Assembly: GCA_016124845.1 (NCBI GenBank)
Contig: WGMW01000040.1
Span: 1 to 64,000 of the forward strand
Source: Flavobacteriales bacterium
GTDB lineage: Bacteria; Bacteroidota; Bacteroidia; UBA10329
Direction: 5' to 3'
DNA: 64,000 bases
The position numbers and the translations under genes were made by a program. Positions within the stretch are counted from its first letter, which is position 1. The number at the start of each line of letters is the position of its first letter. Positions 25,709 through 34,212 of the stretch are shown here, one piece after another. A model generated the notes under the pieces. The model saw nothing but the letters and a program-made list of their open reading frames with translations. It searched no databases and was not told where the DNA came from.

Positions 25709-26722
25709 TCAGTTCGGATCCGCGAAATCCGAGTTGTTCATGAAGCTCTCATCCGTCAACGAATGAAGGAAAGCCACCAGATCGGCCTTTTCCTGTTCGG
25801 TCAGACCAAGAGGTCTGATCAGCGGATTCTGATTGACGTGTCCCACTCCGCCAGCGTTGAAATGTTCCACCACTTCCTCCAATGTGGCAAAGCTTCCGTT
25901 GTGCATGTAAGGAGCCGTTTCAGCCACATTCCGCAGATTGGGAACTTTGAATTTGCCAACATCTTCAGGCAATTCCGTAATGCGTGCGCGACCCGTATCC
26001 ACGTAATGCTCATAAAGACCGATGTTCTCGTACTCGAAGTTGGTGAACAGCGGAGGCACATGACATTCGGCACAGCCTGTTTTGGTACTGAAAAAGACGT
26101 CACGCCCGCGTTTCTCAGCAGCTGACAGTGCTGTTTCATCATGCTGATATTCATATTGATCGAAGCGCGAATTTCCGCTGATGAACGTGCGTTCGAAAGC
26201 CGCAATGCTGCGCGAAATACCATAAGCGCCAGGTTCCTGACTATAAGCCTCGCTGAACATGCGTTGGTATTCGGCATCGCCTGCAATGCGAAGCAGAAAT
26301 TCTGCAATGGTGAAATCCATTTCCTCATGGGTGAAAATGGGCGATTGCGATTGCAATTCGAGCGTCTTTACGCCTCCGTCCATGAACATGCGTTCGGTAT
26401 AACCGATGTTGGCCAAGGTGGGCGTGTTCCTAATTCCCAAACGGCCTTCAACTCCTGTAGCGATCGGTTGGGCATCGGTAAACGCTTTATCGATCTGATG
26501 GCACGAACCACAGGAAATGCTTTCATCGCGCGAAAGCTTCTTCTCGTAGAATAGCTTTCTCCCAAGATCGATGCGCGCCTGCGTCAGTTCGTTCTCTGCT
26601 GGAATATCCATCTCAGGGAACCACTCAGGAATCTTCTGATAGTCAACAGGAACTTCAATATCTGTTTGGCAGGCAGAAAGCACTACCGCCATCACCAATA
26701 AGTATGAAAACCTACGTTTCAT
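25709..26722 (-). CDS. Di-haem cytochrome c peroxidase / MbnH-MauG-like (copy A)
   Basis: The product of about 338 residues is an SPII lipoprotein (lipobox C18 in VLSAC) with two c-type haem motifs, C71-G-S-C74-H75 and C217-A-E-C220-H221, in the architecture of bacterial di-haem peroxidases. The RxxFDQYEYQHDE region precedes the second haem and FKVPNLRNVAETAPYMHNG follows it. Its position between two MbnP-like genes makes MbnH (which oxidises Trp in MbnP using peroxide) more likely than a detoxifying peroxidase. An alternative GTG start at 26776 would put 18 residues before the signal peptide. Confidence 0.88.
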   Translation of the reverse strand: MKRRFSYLLVMAVVLSACQTDIEVPVDYQKIPEWFPEMDIPAENELTQARIDLGRKLFYEKKLSRDESISCGSCHQIDKAFTDAQPIATGVEGRLGIRNTPTLANIGYTERMFMDGGVKTLELQSQSPIFTHEEMDFTIAEFLLRIAGDAEYQRMFSEAYSQEPGAYGISRSIAAFERTFISGNSRFDQYEYQHDETALSAAEKRGRDVFFSTKTGCAECHVPPLFTNFEYENIGLYEHYVDTGRARITELPEDVGKFKVPNLRNVAETAPYMHNGSFATLEEVVEHFNAGGVGHVNQNPLIRPLGLTEQEKADLVAFLHSLTDESFMNNSDFADPN

Positions 26723-26782
26723 GATACAAAGAAAGGGCAGGCGAACCAATTCCACCTGCCCTTTGTCACCTTCCACAACCGA

Positions 26783-27583
26783 TTATTCCACTACGGTAAC
26801 CGCATTTGGCACATTGGCACTGAGTGCCATTGCCGCTGGCATGTTATTCATGGTGTGTGAGTCTGGATTCAACCGCACATCAATTCCGTTAAAGAGTTCC
26901 AAATAATCGATCATCGCCATCATCGTGATGTCTCCATCAAGGTCCATGTGATGCGCGAAAACAAGGTCATTTCGCAACGCATCGGTACCAATATGATACA
27001 CGAACGGAGCGTTGGCCGAACCGCTCATGTCTGCCGTTGTATCAACCATTCCCTCCACTTCTATGAAGATGTAACCTGAGTTCCAGTTCCAAAAAGCATG
27101 GTCGGGATTGTTTGACGACAGCGCATTATCGGATGGCCAACTTGCAGGATCGCTGTGGTTGGCAACACTATCAACTCCCACGCTGAACGCGATCTCATGA
27201 TAATGCGTGTTGGGAACGGACCCAAGATCATACATCATGGTCTCCGGCTTTGTCAGCAGATACTGGGTTGGCAGCATGGTGGTGCCGTCATCATTGTTCA
27301 AATGGAATCCACTCAAGTAAACCTGAGCTTTGGTGAACTTCATCTTACGACCTTCCCAGTTGGTCACTTCCGTATCGTATGCAAAATCAGAAGAACCCAA
27401 CATGGGATGGAAATGCAGCATAATGTCGCTTGTAGTATCTGCGTAGACGCAACTACCATCGTCTTTCTGAGCTTTCGAATCGTAGTTGGTGGCGCTTTTA
27501 TCGGTACAGCCTTCTTTCTGACATCCGCTGAAGGCAAAGGTTCCGGCCGCAATGGCCATTGCAAAAAATAGTTTGGTTTTCAT
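26783..27583 (-). CDS. MbnP-family copper-binding-like lipoprotein (copy B)
   Basis: The 266-residue protein is a paralogue of copy A. It has lipobox C21, the module C26TDKSATNYDSKAQKDDGSC45, and the MbnP-like body with MKFTKAQVYLSGFHLNNDDG, GVDSVANHSDPASWP and the motif F-W165-N-W167-NSGY. It should be anchored in the periplasm or outer membrane and, if the MbnH model holds, carry one Trp converted to kynurenine for copper binding. It lies 60 bp upstream of peroxidase A in the same direction. Confidence 0.87.
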   Translation of the reverse strand: MKTKLFFAMAIAAGTFAFSGCQKEGCTDKSATNYDSKAQKDDGSCVYADTTSDIMLHFHPMLGSSDFAYDTEVTNWEGRKMKFTKAQVYLSGFHLNNDDGTTMLPTQYLLTKPETMMYDLGSVPNTHYHEIAFSVGVDSVANHSDPASWPSDNALSSNNPDHAFWNWNSGYIFIEVEGMVDTTADMSGSANAPFVYHIGTDALRNDLVFAHHMDLDGDITMMAMIDYLELFNGIDVRLNPDSHTMNNMPAAMALSANVPNAVTVVE

Positions 27584-27650
27584 ATTTCAATGTAAATGTA
27601 AACCGTGCATTTTCGGCCGCACGGAAACCGTCCCGAATAGGGAAATCAGC

Positions 27651-28028
27651 CTAAAATGAAAACCAAACGCGTGGTGGATGGAAAATAGACGTTAGGTGTC
27701 CCGAAATGGGATTTTCACCATAAATGGAACAGTGCTTTTCCGTTTGCAGAAATAGTTCGCGCAGGGAGAACTGCTTTATCGGTTGAAAGAACTCGACCAT
27801 CATTCGAACAGAAACGGTCTGACCTTCCTCTTTCTCATTTTCCGCTTTGCGGATCTCCTTTTTCAGATGGCATTTCCCATCGCACTTCATCTCAGGCTTG
27901 TCTTTGTTCTCACAAAGAACGGAGGCAATGAAATCCTTGTTCATCCAATAATTCAGATGAGGCATGTATGCCTGCCCGAGCGTGAGCCCGTACAATGCCA
28001 TCAATAGTATGCCAAGGAGATTCCTCAA
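27651..28028 (-). CDS. Small membrane-anchored Cys/His protein
   Basis: This 125-residue protein has an N-terminal hydrophobic segment (residues 3-20) and a compact motif LCENKDKPEMKCDGKCHLKK near residues 38-57, containing three Cys and one His that could bind copper or haem. I recognise the pattern as frequent in Bacteroidota but know no assigned function. The C-terminal part (after residue 70) is hydrophobic-aromatic and contains one further Cys and scattered His. Its ATG overlaps the stop of the upstream di-haem peroxidase by 4 bases, which ties it to the MbnP/MbnH set. It may handle copper or help maturation. Confidence 0.6.
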   Translation of the reverse strand: MRNLLGILLMALYGLTLGQAYMPHLNYWMNKDFIASVLCENKDKPEMKCDGKCHLKKEIRKAENEKEEGQTVSVRMMVEFFQPIKQFSLRELFLQTEKHCSIYGENPISGHLTSIFHPPRVWFSF

Positions 28029-29104
28029 GGATTCGGATCGCTAAAGTCTGGATTATTGATGAAGTCTGGATCGGTCATTGTCTTAAGGAACGCAATAAGC
28101 GCGGCCTTATCATCTGCTGACAGATTCAATCCTCCCTCGTTCTGGTTCGGGTCGAGATGAAGGTCCAAGAAATTATTAAGGGTCGGAGAGCGCAGAATGT
28201 GTTCGTTATAATGATCCAGAACCTCTTCCAATGTGAAAAACCGACCATCGTGCATGTATGGCGCGGTCATCTCAATATTTCTCAACGTAGGCGTTCTGAA
28301 ACGTCCCATATCCATGGGGTCTCCCGAAACAAGGAAACGGCCTTCATCATTGGTGTAAACCGAATCCATACCGTTATTATGATACTTGTTGTCCGTGAGA
28401 AAACCTCCCAGCGTGTGGCAATGGAAACAGTCTCCCTGCTCACTACTGTAAAGTACATAGCCACGCAGTTCCTGGTCTGTCAATTGAATTGACTGCTGCG
28501 TGTACCATTGATCGAACCGTGAATTACCAGAAATCAACGTCCGCTCAAACGAGGCGATCGCCTTTACTACGGTCATCGAATCAATATAATCTACATCGTA
28601 TGCTTGCTTGAAAAGCGTCTTGTACTCTTCGCTTGCGTTCAACTTGGCCTCCACTTCCGGCCAGGTCGTGTGCATCTCTATGGGGTTGACAACTGGTTGA
28701 AGCGCTTGGTCTTCCAGCGTCTTCGCTCTTCCATCCCAGAAGAACCCGAACTGATTCCAACCGAGGTTGACAACGGCCATCGCATTGCGCGTTCCTTCAA
28801 TTCCATCGATACCCGTGCTGTGCGCATGCGGGTCGGAAAAACCGGACTCCTGTTTGTGACAACTGGCACAGGCCATTGTTCCGTCCCCAGAAAGAATCGG
28901 ATCGTAAAAGATCTTTCTTCCCAAGGCCACACCTTCAACCGTCATCGGATTGTCTTCAGGAATGAATACGTCCATAGACGGCAATCCTGGCGGTAAATTG
29001 AATTCGTATGGAGTTGTCTCGTAGGTGTTGTTCACATCGTCTTTCTTACAACCGGCTACAAGGAAAACAAGAATGACGGGGATAACGTACTTTACTTTCA
29101 GCAT
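28025..29104 (-). CDS. Di-haem cytochrome c peroxidase / MbnH-MauG-like (copy B)
   Basis: The 359-residue lipoprotein (lipobox C19 in VAGC) has haem motifs C79-A-S-C82-H83 and C226-F-H-C229-H230, with GRKIFYDPILSGDGTMACASC before the first and FRTPTLRNIEMTAPYMHDG after the second. It is the first gene of the minus-strand cluster that ends with MbnP-A. Since two MbnP proteins and two such enzymes occur together, it is likely an MbnH-type enzyme for copy B. A well-formed promoter lies just upstream. Confidence 0.9.
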   Translation of the reverse strand: MLKVKYVIPVILVFLVAGCKKDDVNNTYETTPYEFNLPPGLPSMDVFIPEDNPMTVEGVALGRKIFYDPILSGDGTMACASCHKQESGFSDPHAHSTGIDGIEGTRNAMAVVNLGWNQFGFFWDGRAKTLEDQALQPVVNPIEMHTTWPEVEAKLNASEEYKTLFKQAYDVDYIDSMTVVKAIASFERTLISGNSRFDQWYTQQSIQLTDQELRGYVLYSSEQGDCFHCHTLGGFLTDNKYHNNGMDSVYTNDEGRFLVSGDPMDMGRFRTPTLRNIEMTAPYMHDGRFFTLEEVLDHYNEHILRSPTLNNFLDLHLDPNQNEGGLNLSADDKAALIAFLKTMTDPDFINNPDFSDPNP

Positions 29105-29145
29105 CTTTTGTTTTTAGAATTTAGGTATGGAGGCTGAATGTCCCC

Positions 29146-29174
29146 CAAAAATAAAATTCCATTTGTTTCGGCAA
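29146..29174 (-). promoter_or_regulatory. Promoter of the peroxidase/MbnP cluster
   Basis: On the minus strand, a TTG box (29174-29172) is separated by 18 bp from TATTTTTG (29153-29146), a perfect match to the Bacteroidota -7 element TAnnTTTG. The leader would be about 35 nt. It overlaps a divergent promoter for the sialidase gene. Confidence 0.6.
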
Positions 29175-29194
29175 TGTAACTTGAGATGCATTTG
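29162..29194 (+). promoter_or_regulatory. Possible promoter of the sialidase gene
   Basis: TTTG (29162-29165), then 21 bp, then TGCATTTG (29187-29194), one base off TAnnTTTG. It overlaps the divergent promoter of the peroxidase cluster. Confidence 0.4.
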
Positions 29195-29212
29195 GGAATT
29201 ATGATGGGCATC

Positions 29213-29228
29213 ATTCCACCGGTGGAAT
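29213..29228. promoter_or_regulatory. 16-bp perfect palindrome, candidate operator
   Basis: ATTCCACCGGTGGAAT is exactly self-complementary. It lies 12 bp before the sialidase ATG, downstream of the predicted transcription start, a position suited to a repressor. Confidence 0.6.
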
Positions 29229-29240
29229 TAACTTCACGCC

Positions 29241-30338
29241 ATGCGAATGGCCGTTTTTCTGCTGACATTCTTTCTATCTCAAGCAAATGCTCAGGAGTTT
29301 ACGGAGGTGTTCAGCAAGAAAACCGATGGCTACAGAAACTACCGCATTCCTTCGCTTATGTGCTCCAAAAACGGTGTCCTTCTTGCATTTGCCGAAGGCC
29401 GCGCCAGCCTCTTGGACAATTCTGAGAATGACATTGTACTGAAGAGAAGTTCTGACAATGGAAAAACATGGGAAGCGCTTTCAATCGTTGCCGAAGACGG
29501 CAGGAACGCGCTGAACAACCCGGAAGCGGTTGTCCGTTCTGATGGTCGCATCATTCTCATGTATCAGCGCTACGCGGATGGTTACGGAGAAAAAAGCGCC
29601 ATGCCCGGACTGGATGGGAACCGCATCTGCAAAACCTTTGTCACTTACTCGGATGATGACGGTGTTTCGTGGTCAAAACCGGAAGACATCACGCAGCAGG
29701 TGAAAAGACCTGAGGCAACTTCTGTTGCCAGCGGACCGGGAATCGGCATGGAGCTACAGAAAGGTGAACATGCAGGAAGATTGGTGATGCCTTTCAATCA
29801 AGGTCCGTGGGAAAAATGGTTCGTCTATTCGGTCTATTCTGACGATGGCGGCCAGACCTGGCAGAAGGGAGAAATTGCACCCTACAAGAAAAAAGTGCGT
29901 GGTTGGGCCAATGAAGTACAGATGGTGGAACTGAGCGATGGCCGACTCATGCTGAATGCCCGAAGTGAAACGGGTAACCGAAAGCGGAAGATCGCCTACA
30001 GCGATGATGGTGGCCAGACCTGGAGCGAAGTGGAGGACGACAAGGAACTTTTAGAACCGCAATGCCAGGGAAGTCTCATTCGCTATGATGAGAAAACCAT
30101 CCTGTTCTGCAATCCGCGCCACCGCACCAGAAGAATGCGTGGAACCATTTATGCAAGTTTGGATGATGGTATTACTTGGCCTTATCGAAAGATCATTTAT
30201 AAGGACGGATTCGCATACAGTTGCATGGCCATTCTCCCAGATGGAAGCATTGGAATTCTGTTTGAGAAGGATGGTTATGATAGCATCAGTTTTATTACTT
30301 TGACCAACAACGAAATTCTTGATTCAAAAACGAAGTGA
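29241..30338 (+). CDS. Secreted sialidase (GH33-type)
   Basis: The 365-residue protein has a signal peptide (residues 1-17) and a six-bladed propeller typical of exo-alpha-sialidases. YRIP at residues 34-37 supplies the first Arg of the catalytic triad; AEGRASLLDNSENDIV fits the Asp loop. Asp boxes are visible as SSDNGKTW, SDDDGVSW, two copies of SDDGGQTW and SLDDGITW. It should remove terminal sialic (nonulosonic) acids from glycans outside the cytoplasm. There are no sialic acid transport or catabolic genes nearby, so it may serve other enzymes or trim the cell's own glycans. The RDD gene starts 3 bases after its stop. Confidence 0.9.
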   Translation: MRMAVFLLTFFLSQANAQEFTEVFSKKTDGYRNYRIPSLMCSKNGVLLAFAEGRASLLDNSENDIVLKRSSDNGKTWEALSIVAEDGRNALNNPEAVVRSDGRIILMYQRYADGYGEKSAMPGLDGNRICKTFVTYSDDDGVSWSKPEDITQQVKRPEATSVASGPGIGMELQKGEHAGRLVMPFNQGPWEKWFVYSVYSDDGGQTWQKGEIAPYKKKVRGWANEVQMVELSDGRLMLNARSETGNRKRKIAYSDDGGQTWSEVEDDKELLEPQCQGSLIRYDEKTILFCNPRHRTRRMRGTIYASLDDGITWPYRKIIYKDGFAYSCMAILPDGSIGILFEKDGYDSISFITLTNNEILDSKTK

Positions 30339-30341
30339 CTG

Positions 30342-30917
30342 ATGGAAAATAACAGTCAAGAAGAGCCCGTAGAGTTTTACAGGACCAACAACATGCTGGG
30401 TCAGGAGGCTCCCAAGTTGACCCCTGGAGAAACAACCATTCTTGACGATGGACTTGTGGAAGAACACAAAGAAGAGGATGTTGATGAGGTTCAGTTCCCT
30501 TCGCTTATAAAACGGGTACAGGCCGTATTTGTAGACCTGTTGATCATGCTTTTGGTCTTTGCCGCCACCGCACAGACCCTTGACCATTTTGGGGACTCAC
30601 CCGAATTCGTTCGCGGGTTCATCCTTGTCTTCATGGTTTACCTCTACGAGCCCTTTTTCATTTCAATGTTCGGTGGAACACTCGGTCATTACCTGATCGG
30701 CCTAAGAGTGAAACGCAGAAGCAAACCAGATAAGAATGTGAACTTTTTCGTGGCAGTGTTCAGGTTTTTTCTGAAAGCCATGCTCGGTTGGTTGTCGTTT
30801 TTGACAGTTGGTGGCAACAAGCACCGAAGAGCGATTCATGATATGGTCAGTGGATCGATCGTTCTATCCAAAGACAACTTGAAACAGCAATCTGAGATTC
30901 TGCTGAAGCGGTTTTAG
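30342..30917 (+). CDS. RDD-family membrane protein
   Basis: This 191-residue protein has an acidic soluble N-terminus (residues 1-48) and an RDD-type domain starting at SLIKRVQAVFVDLLIML, followed by further membrane segments, the conserved GTLGHYLIGLRVKRR loop and RRAIHDMVSGSIVL. RDD proteins are poorly characterised; some are sodium/proton antiporters and others accompany secreted enzymes. It follows the sialidase gene after 3 bases and is probably cotranscribed. Confidence 0.85.
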   Translation: MENNSQEEPVEFYRTNNMLGQEAPKLTPGETTILDDGLVEEHKEEDVDEVQFPSLIKRVQAVFVDLLIMLLVFAATAQTLDHFGDSPEFVRGFILVFMVYLYEPFFISMFGGTLGHYLIGLRVKRRSKPDKNVNFFVAVFRFFLKAMLGWLSFLTVGGNKHRRAIHDMVSGSIVLSKDNLKQQSEILLKRF

Positions 30918-31070
30918 TTGTAAGATGCAAAGGAAGGATGATTCCCATTTGTTCTTACTCGGATTCAGTTCGCATGAATTCAGACCACCGTATGTCTGAG
31001 TATCAGATTGCAGCAACCGAATAAAATATGGAACTGCTAAGACCGTTCAATGAAATCAACCTGCGGTTAC

Positions 31071-32849
31071 ATGCGTCAAGTTCTACTGTTTTCCACCTTA
31101 CTTCTCCTTTTGGATTTATCGGTCGTGAGTCAGAACATTCTGGATGGGGTTTATGTCCGGGAAAAATATCCTTCAACCATTTACCTCTCCCAGTGTTGTG
31201 AATTCAGTAGAGGTGTCGGCAATGATGACTTAGCCATCAACCATTCTGATACCCCATTTGTCAGACTTTCCACTATTGAATGGAAAGATTCTTCCCGCAT
31301 AACGGCACCTGTCTTCAAATTCAATGACTGTGTTTTCTTCAATCCAGAGGCTCGTTTTATCGGTAACTATTCGGAAGAAGATGTGGAACAGCCTTACTTC
31401 TATCTGAATACCCTTGATTATGGACAGAAGGCCGTGACCTATCATTCATTCAGATCAATCATTTCGTCAGAACGGGATTCTCTTGGCCATAATGCTTGGA
31501 AGAAAATTGATGATTCAGATTGGAAACCGATTCCAAAAACAATACTGCCATATTCACTACGCTTTTACTTAGACCCAAAGGATATCCGGACTTCGAACCA
31601 CCACACTTTCTTAAAGATTGATACGTCATTTATTCCTCCGGTAAAAGAATATCTGACGCCCTTCTACTTCCGAAAATATGAGGTGACCAATGGGGAATAC
31701 CACGAGTTCTATGATTGGGTCAGAGATTCCATTGCCCATCTTCTGATGGGAGAAAACTATCTGATCAATGAGGGAAAGCCGAATGAACGCATCAACTGGG
31801 AGGCCAAAATCGACTATGATGATGCAGAAACGATGGAAATCCTGGAAGAACTATACCTACCGGAACACGAGCGATTCTACAGAAGACATGAATTTGATAC
31901 CAGAAAAGTGAACTACGAGTATTGGCAGGAAACTGATACGGGAAGTATTCGCATAATCATCAATGTCTATCCCGATACGATGAGATGGGTGAGAGACTTC
32001 AGTTATTCTTACAACGAACCCATGACCTCCATGTATTTCTGGCACCCAGCCTTTGCTGAACATCCCGTTGTGGGCATCACATACAAACAGGCCCGTGCGT
32101 TTTTGCACTGGAAAACCCAACAGCACAACTTGCAATTGGCAAAGGAAGGCAGCCCTTATCGTGTTCTATACGAGTTGCCAACCGAAATACAGTGGGACAT
32201 GGCCGCAACTTGTTCCTCCAACAAAGGAGAAGTACGGATCTTTCCAGAAAGCTACGAACATACTTCGGATAAAGGTTGGATCACTGATCTATCCATCAAA
32301 AACACTCGTATTCAGGCATTGGATAGTGTTGATGCAGCAAGTGGAAAAACCAGATATATCTCCGATCGGGACAACCTTTTGATCAATGAACTGAACGGGC
32401 CTTTTCTTTTGACCGATAATCCAGTGGACTCCCAATTTCACACGTACAAAGCCGACATCAACAAGATCAAACGAAAAGACAGAACAGCTTTCTTGAATGG
32501 CAATCAAGATGAACTCGGCATCTGCTTCATGGGTGGGAACGTTTCTGAATGGCTGAGAGACGACTACGAAACACAATGGAAACCGATCTTCGACATCCGA
32601 CAGCGACTGCTGGAAAGACTCAACGCCCCAGACACGAAACTGCTTTCAGAACTGGAAAAATACTTCGACTCCAAAAATGACCGAAACGGCAAACTTGTCC
32701 GTGGTGGAAACTGGTACGATGAACGTTATTCCGAGCTGCTTGGTAAAAATGTGGGAGGAGTCAACGCCAAAACCTTTGTGCATCCCGACAGTTCACATTG
32801 CACTCTGGGTTTCAGATATGTGATCACCGTCAAAGAAGTGGAAAAATGA
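31071..32849 (+). CDS. SUMF1/FGE-domain protein, GldJ/GldK-like
   Basis: The product of about 592 residues has a signal peptide (MRQVLLFSTLLLLLDLSVVS) and a formylglycine-generating-enzyme-like (SUMF1) domain split by insertions: FYFRKYEVTNGEYHEFYDW near residue 205, ELPTEIQWDMAA near 375, GNVSEWLRDDY near 500 and LVRGGNWYDE near 545, ending CTLGFRYV. Bacteroidota use such proteins as gliding/T9SS lipoproteins GldJ and GldK. The lipobox Cys is missing and there are no adjacent gld genes, so it may be a paralogue with a different role. The catalytic Cys pair of true FGE is not obvious. An ATG at 31050 is the alternative start. Confidence 0.7.
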   Translation: MRQVLLFSTLLLLLDLSVVSQNILDGVYVREKYPSTIYLSQCCEFSRGVGNDDLAINHSDTPFVRLSTIEWKDSSRITAPVFKFNDCVFFNPEARFIGNYSEEDVEQPYFYLNTLDYGQKAVTYHSFRSIISSERDSLGHNAWKKIDDSDWKPIPKTILPYSLRFYLDPKDIRTSNHHTFLKIDTSFIPPVKEYLTPFYFRKYEVTNGEYHEFYDWVRDSIAHLLMGENYLINEGKPNERINWEAKIDYDDAETMEILEELYLPEHERFYRRHEFDTRKVNYEYWQETDTGSIRIIINVYPDTMRWVRDFSYSYNEPMTSMYFWHPAFAEHPVVGITYKQARAFLHWKTQQHNLQLAKEGSPYRVLYELPTEIQWDMAATCSSNKGEVRIFPESYEHTSDKGWITDLSIKNTRIQALDSVDAASGKTRYISDRDNLLINELNGPFLLTDNPVDSQFHTYKADINKIKRKDRTAFLNGNQDELGICFMGGNVSEWLRDDYETQWKPIFDIRQRLLERLNAPDTKLLSELEKYFDSKNDRNGKLVRGGNWYDERYSELLGKNVGGVNAKTFVHPDSSHCTLGFRYVITVKEVEK

Positions 32850-32897
32850 AAATGACCTTTTCCGCCTGCGTCCTATTATAGTTTTGAATGAGCTGAT

Positions 32898-33626
32898 TCA
32901 AGTTGACCCTAAGTCCTTCCCTAATTCCTCCAACTTCCCTTCTGCCCAACGCTGGTATCGGTTCATCAGTTCGTCACCATCGGTGCCGATCATCGGTTCT
33001 CCGAAAACGATATGGGCAGTAGTTGTCCATTTGGTGAAATTGCGGTAGAAATGTGCCCCCATGTTATCGTCACCAACCCATGCAAGGTCTGGGTTTTCGT
33101 AGAAAATGGCCACCGGAATGATGGGAAATCCTTCTTCTGCCGCGACATGGAACATACCGGGTTTTAGTGGCAAAAGTCCATTTCCATTACCTGTGGTTCC
33201 TTCAGGAAAAATAATGACAGAGCGACCTTTTCGTATGCGTTCCGCGATCTCATTCTTGGTGGCTCTGCGGCTCTCTTTGTTGCTGCGGTCCACGTAAACC
33301 GTATCCACAACACTTGCGCCCCAGCCTACCAATGGCATCTTCCTCACTTCGGCCTTGGCCACAAAAACCGTTATGGCAAACTTGGGAATGATCCAAATGT
33401 CCAAGTACGACTGGTGATTGGACATCATCAGTCCGACCTTGGGTTGTTGTCCATGCATGATGGTCTTCACGCCAAAGGTCCACAGCATTACACGAGACCA
33501 GAACTGCTGCGTACCAAGCGCAAAACGGTGTCCGAAAAGCCAAGAAAAGAGCAGCACCGTGATGGTACATCCAAGTGTCATCACGATAAAAACTATGGAT
33601 CTTATAAGAATGAGCACTGCACCCAT
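32898..33626 (-). CDS. plsC: 1-acyl-sn-glycerol-3-phosphate acyltransferase
   Basis: The 242-residue protein has an N-terminal membrane segment (residues 4-30) and the LPLAT motifs N70-H71-QSYLD76 (HxxxxD catalytic pair) and F140-PEGTT. It transfers an acyl group to lysophosphatidic acid in phospholipid synthesis at the cytoplasmic membrane. Its start faces the OmpH gene across 46 bp. Length is normal for the family. Confidence 0.9.
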   Translation of the reverse strand: MGAVLILIRSIVFIVMTLGCTITVLLFSWLFGHRFALGTQQFWSRVMLWTFGVKTIMHGQQPKVGLMMSNHQSYLDIWIIPKFAITVFVAKAEVRKMPLVGWGASVVDTVYVDRSNKESRRATKNEIAERIRKGRSVIIFPEGTTGNGNGLLPLKPGMFHVAAEEGFPIIPVAIFYENPDLAWVGDDNMGAHFYRNFTKWTTTAHIVFGEPMIGTDGDELMNRYQRWAEGKLEELGKDLGST

Positions 33627-33672
33627 GAACAGATTCTTAAATTGCGCTACAAATAACTAAACCGTTTTTGAG

Positions 33673-34209
33673 ATGAAAAATGTAGCAGTGGCAATTATTC
33701 TGGTGCTCGGTGCTTTTGGTATTTCGGCCAATTTGGAAAATGACACCAAGATCGGATATGTGTACATGGAAATGGTACTGAACAACATGCCCGAAACGCA
33801 GGAAATGAACAAGACCTTGGATAAGATCGGCAAAGAAAAATCGGACAATCTGATGAAGAACACCAAGTTTCTGAACAGTAAGATCGATGAAATGAACCGC
33901 AAGGAGCGTGCTGGCGAACTGACCGAAGCTGGCCGCAAGGTTTCTGAAGGTGAAATTGCCGACATGCGCAAGAAGATCGAAACACAGGCCCGGGAAGATG
34001 AGAAGGAATTGTTTCAGAAACGAATGGAGTTGCTGAACCCCATTGCCAAGAAATTGGAGAAAGCCATGGATGAGGTAGCCGCACAAAAAGGCTATAAATA
34101 TGTATTGAACTCATCTGACGGTACAGGAAATTCGATCGTAGTGGTCGCTCCAGACGCGGATGACCTGACCAAGGCCGTCATGGAGCACTTGGGTATCGAA
34201 ACCAAATAA
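33673..34209 (+). CDS. OmpH/Skp-family periplasmic chaperone
   Basis: The 178-residue protein has a signal peptide (residues 1-17) and a long alpha-helical, charged body (residues 50-140) typical of Skp/OmpH, which holds outer membrane proteins in the periplasm. The start of the mature part, IGYVYMEMVLNNMPETQEM, fits the family. It begins a five-gene plus-strand run with gaps of 3 and 7 bp and two 4-base overlaps, though the later genes have no obvious chaperone link. Confidence 0.88.
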   Translation: MKNVAVAIILVLGAFGISANLENDTKIGYVYMEMVLNNMPETQEMNKTLDKIGKEKSDNLMKNTKFLNSKIDEMNRKERAGELTEAGRKVSEGEIADMRKKIETQAREDEKELFQKRMELLNPIAKKLEKAMDEVAAQKGYKYVLNSSDGTGNSIVVVAPDADDLTKAVMEHLGIETK

Positions 34210-34212
34210 TCG

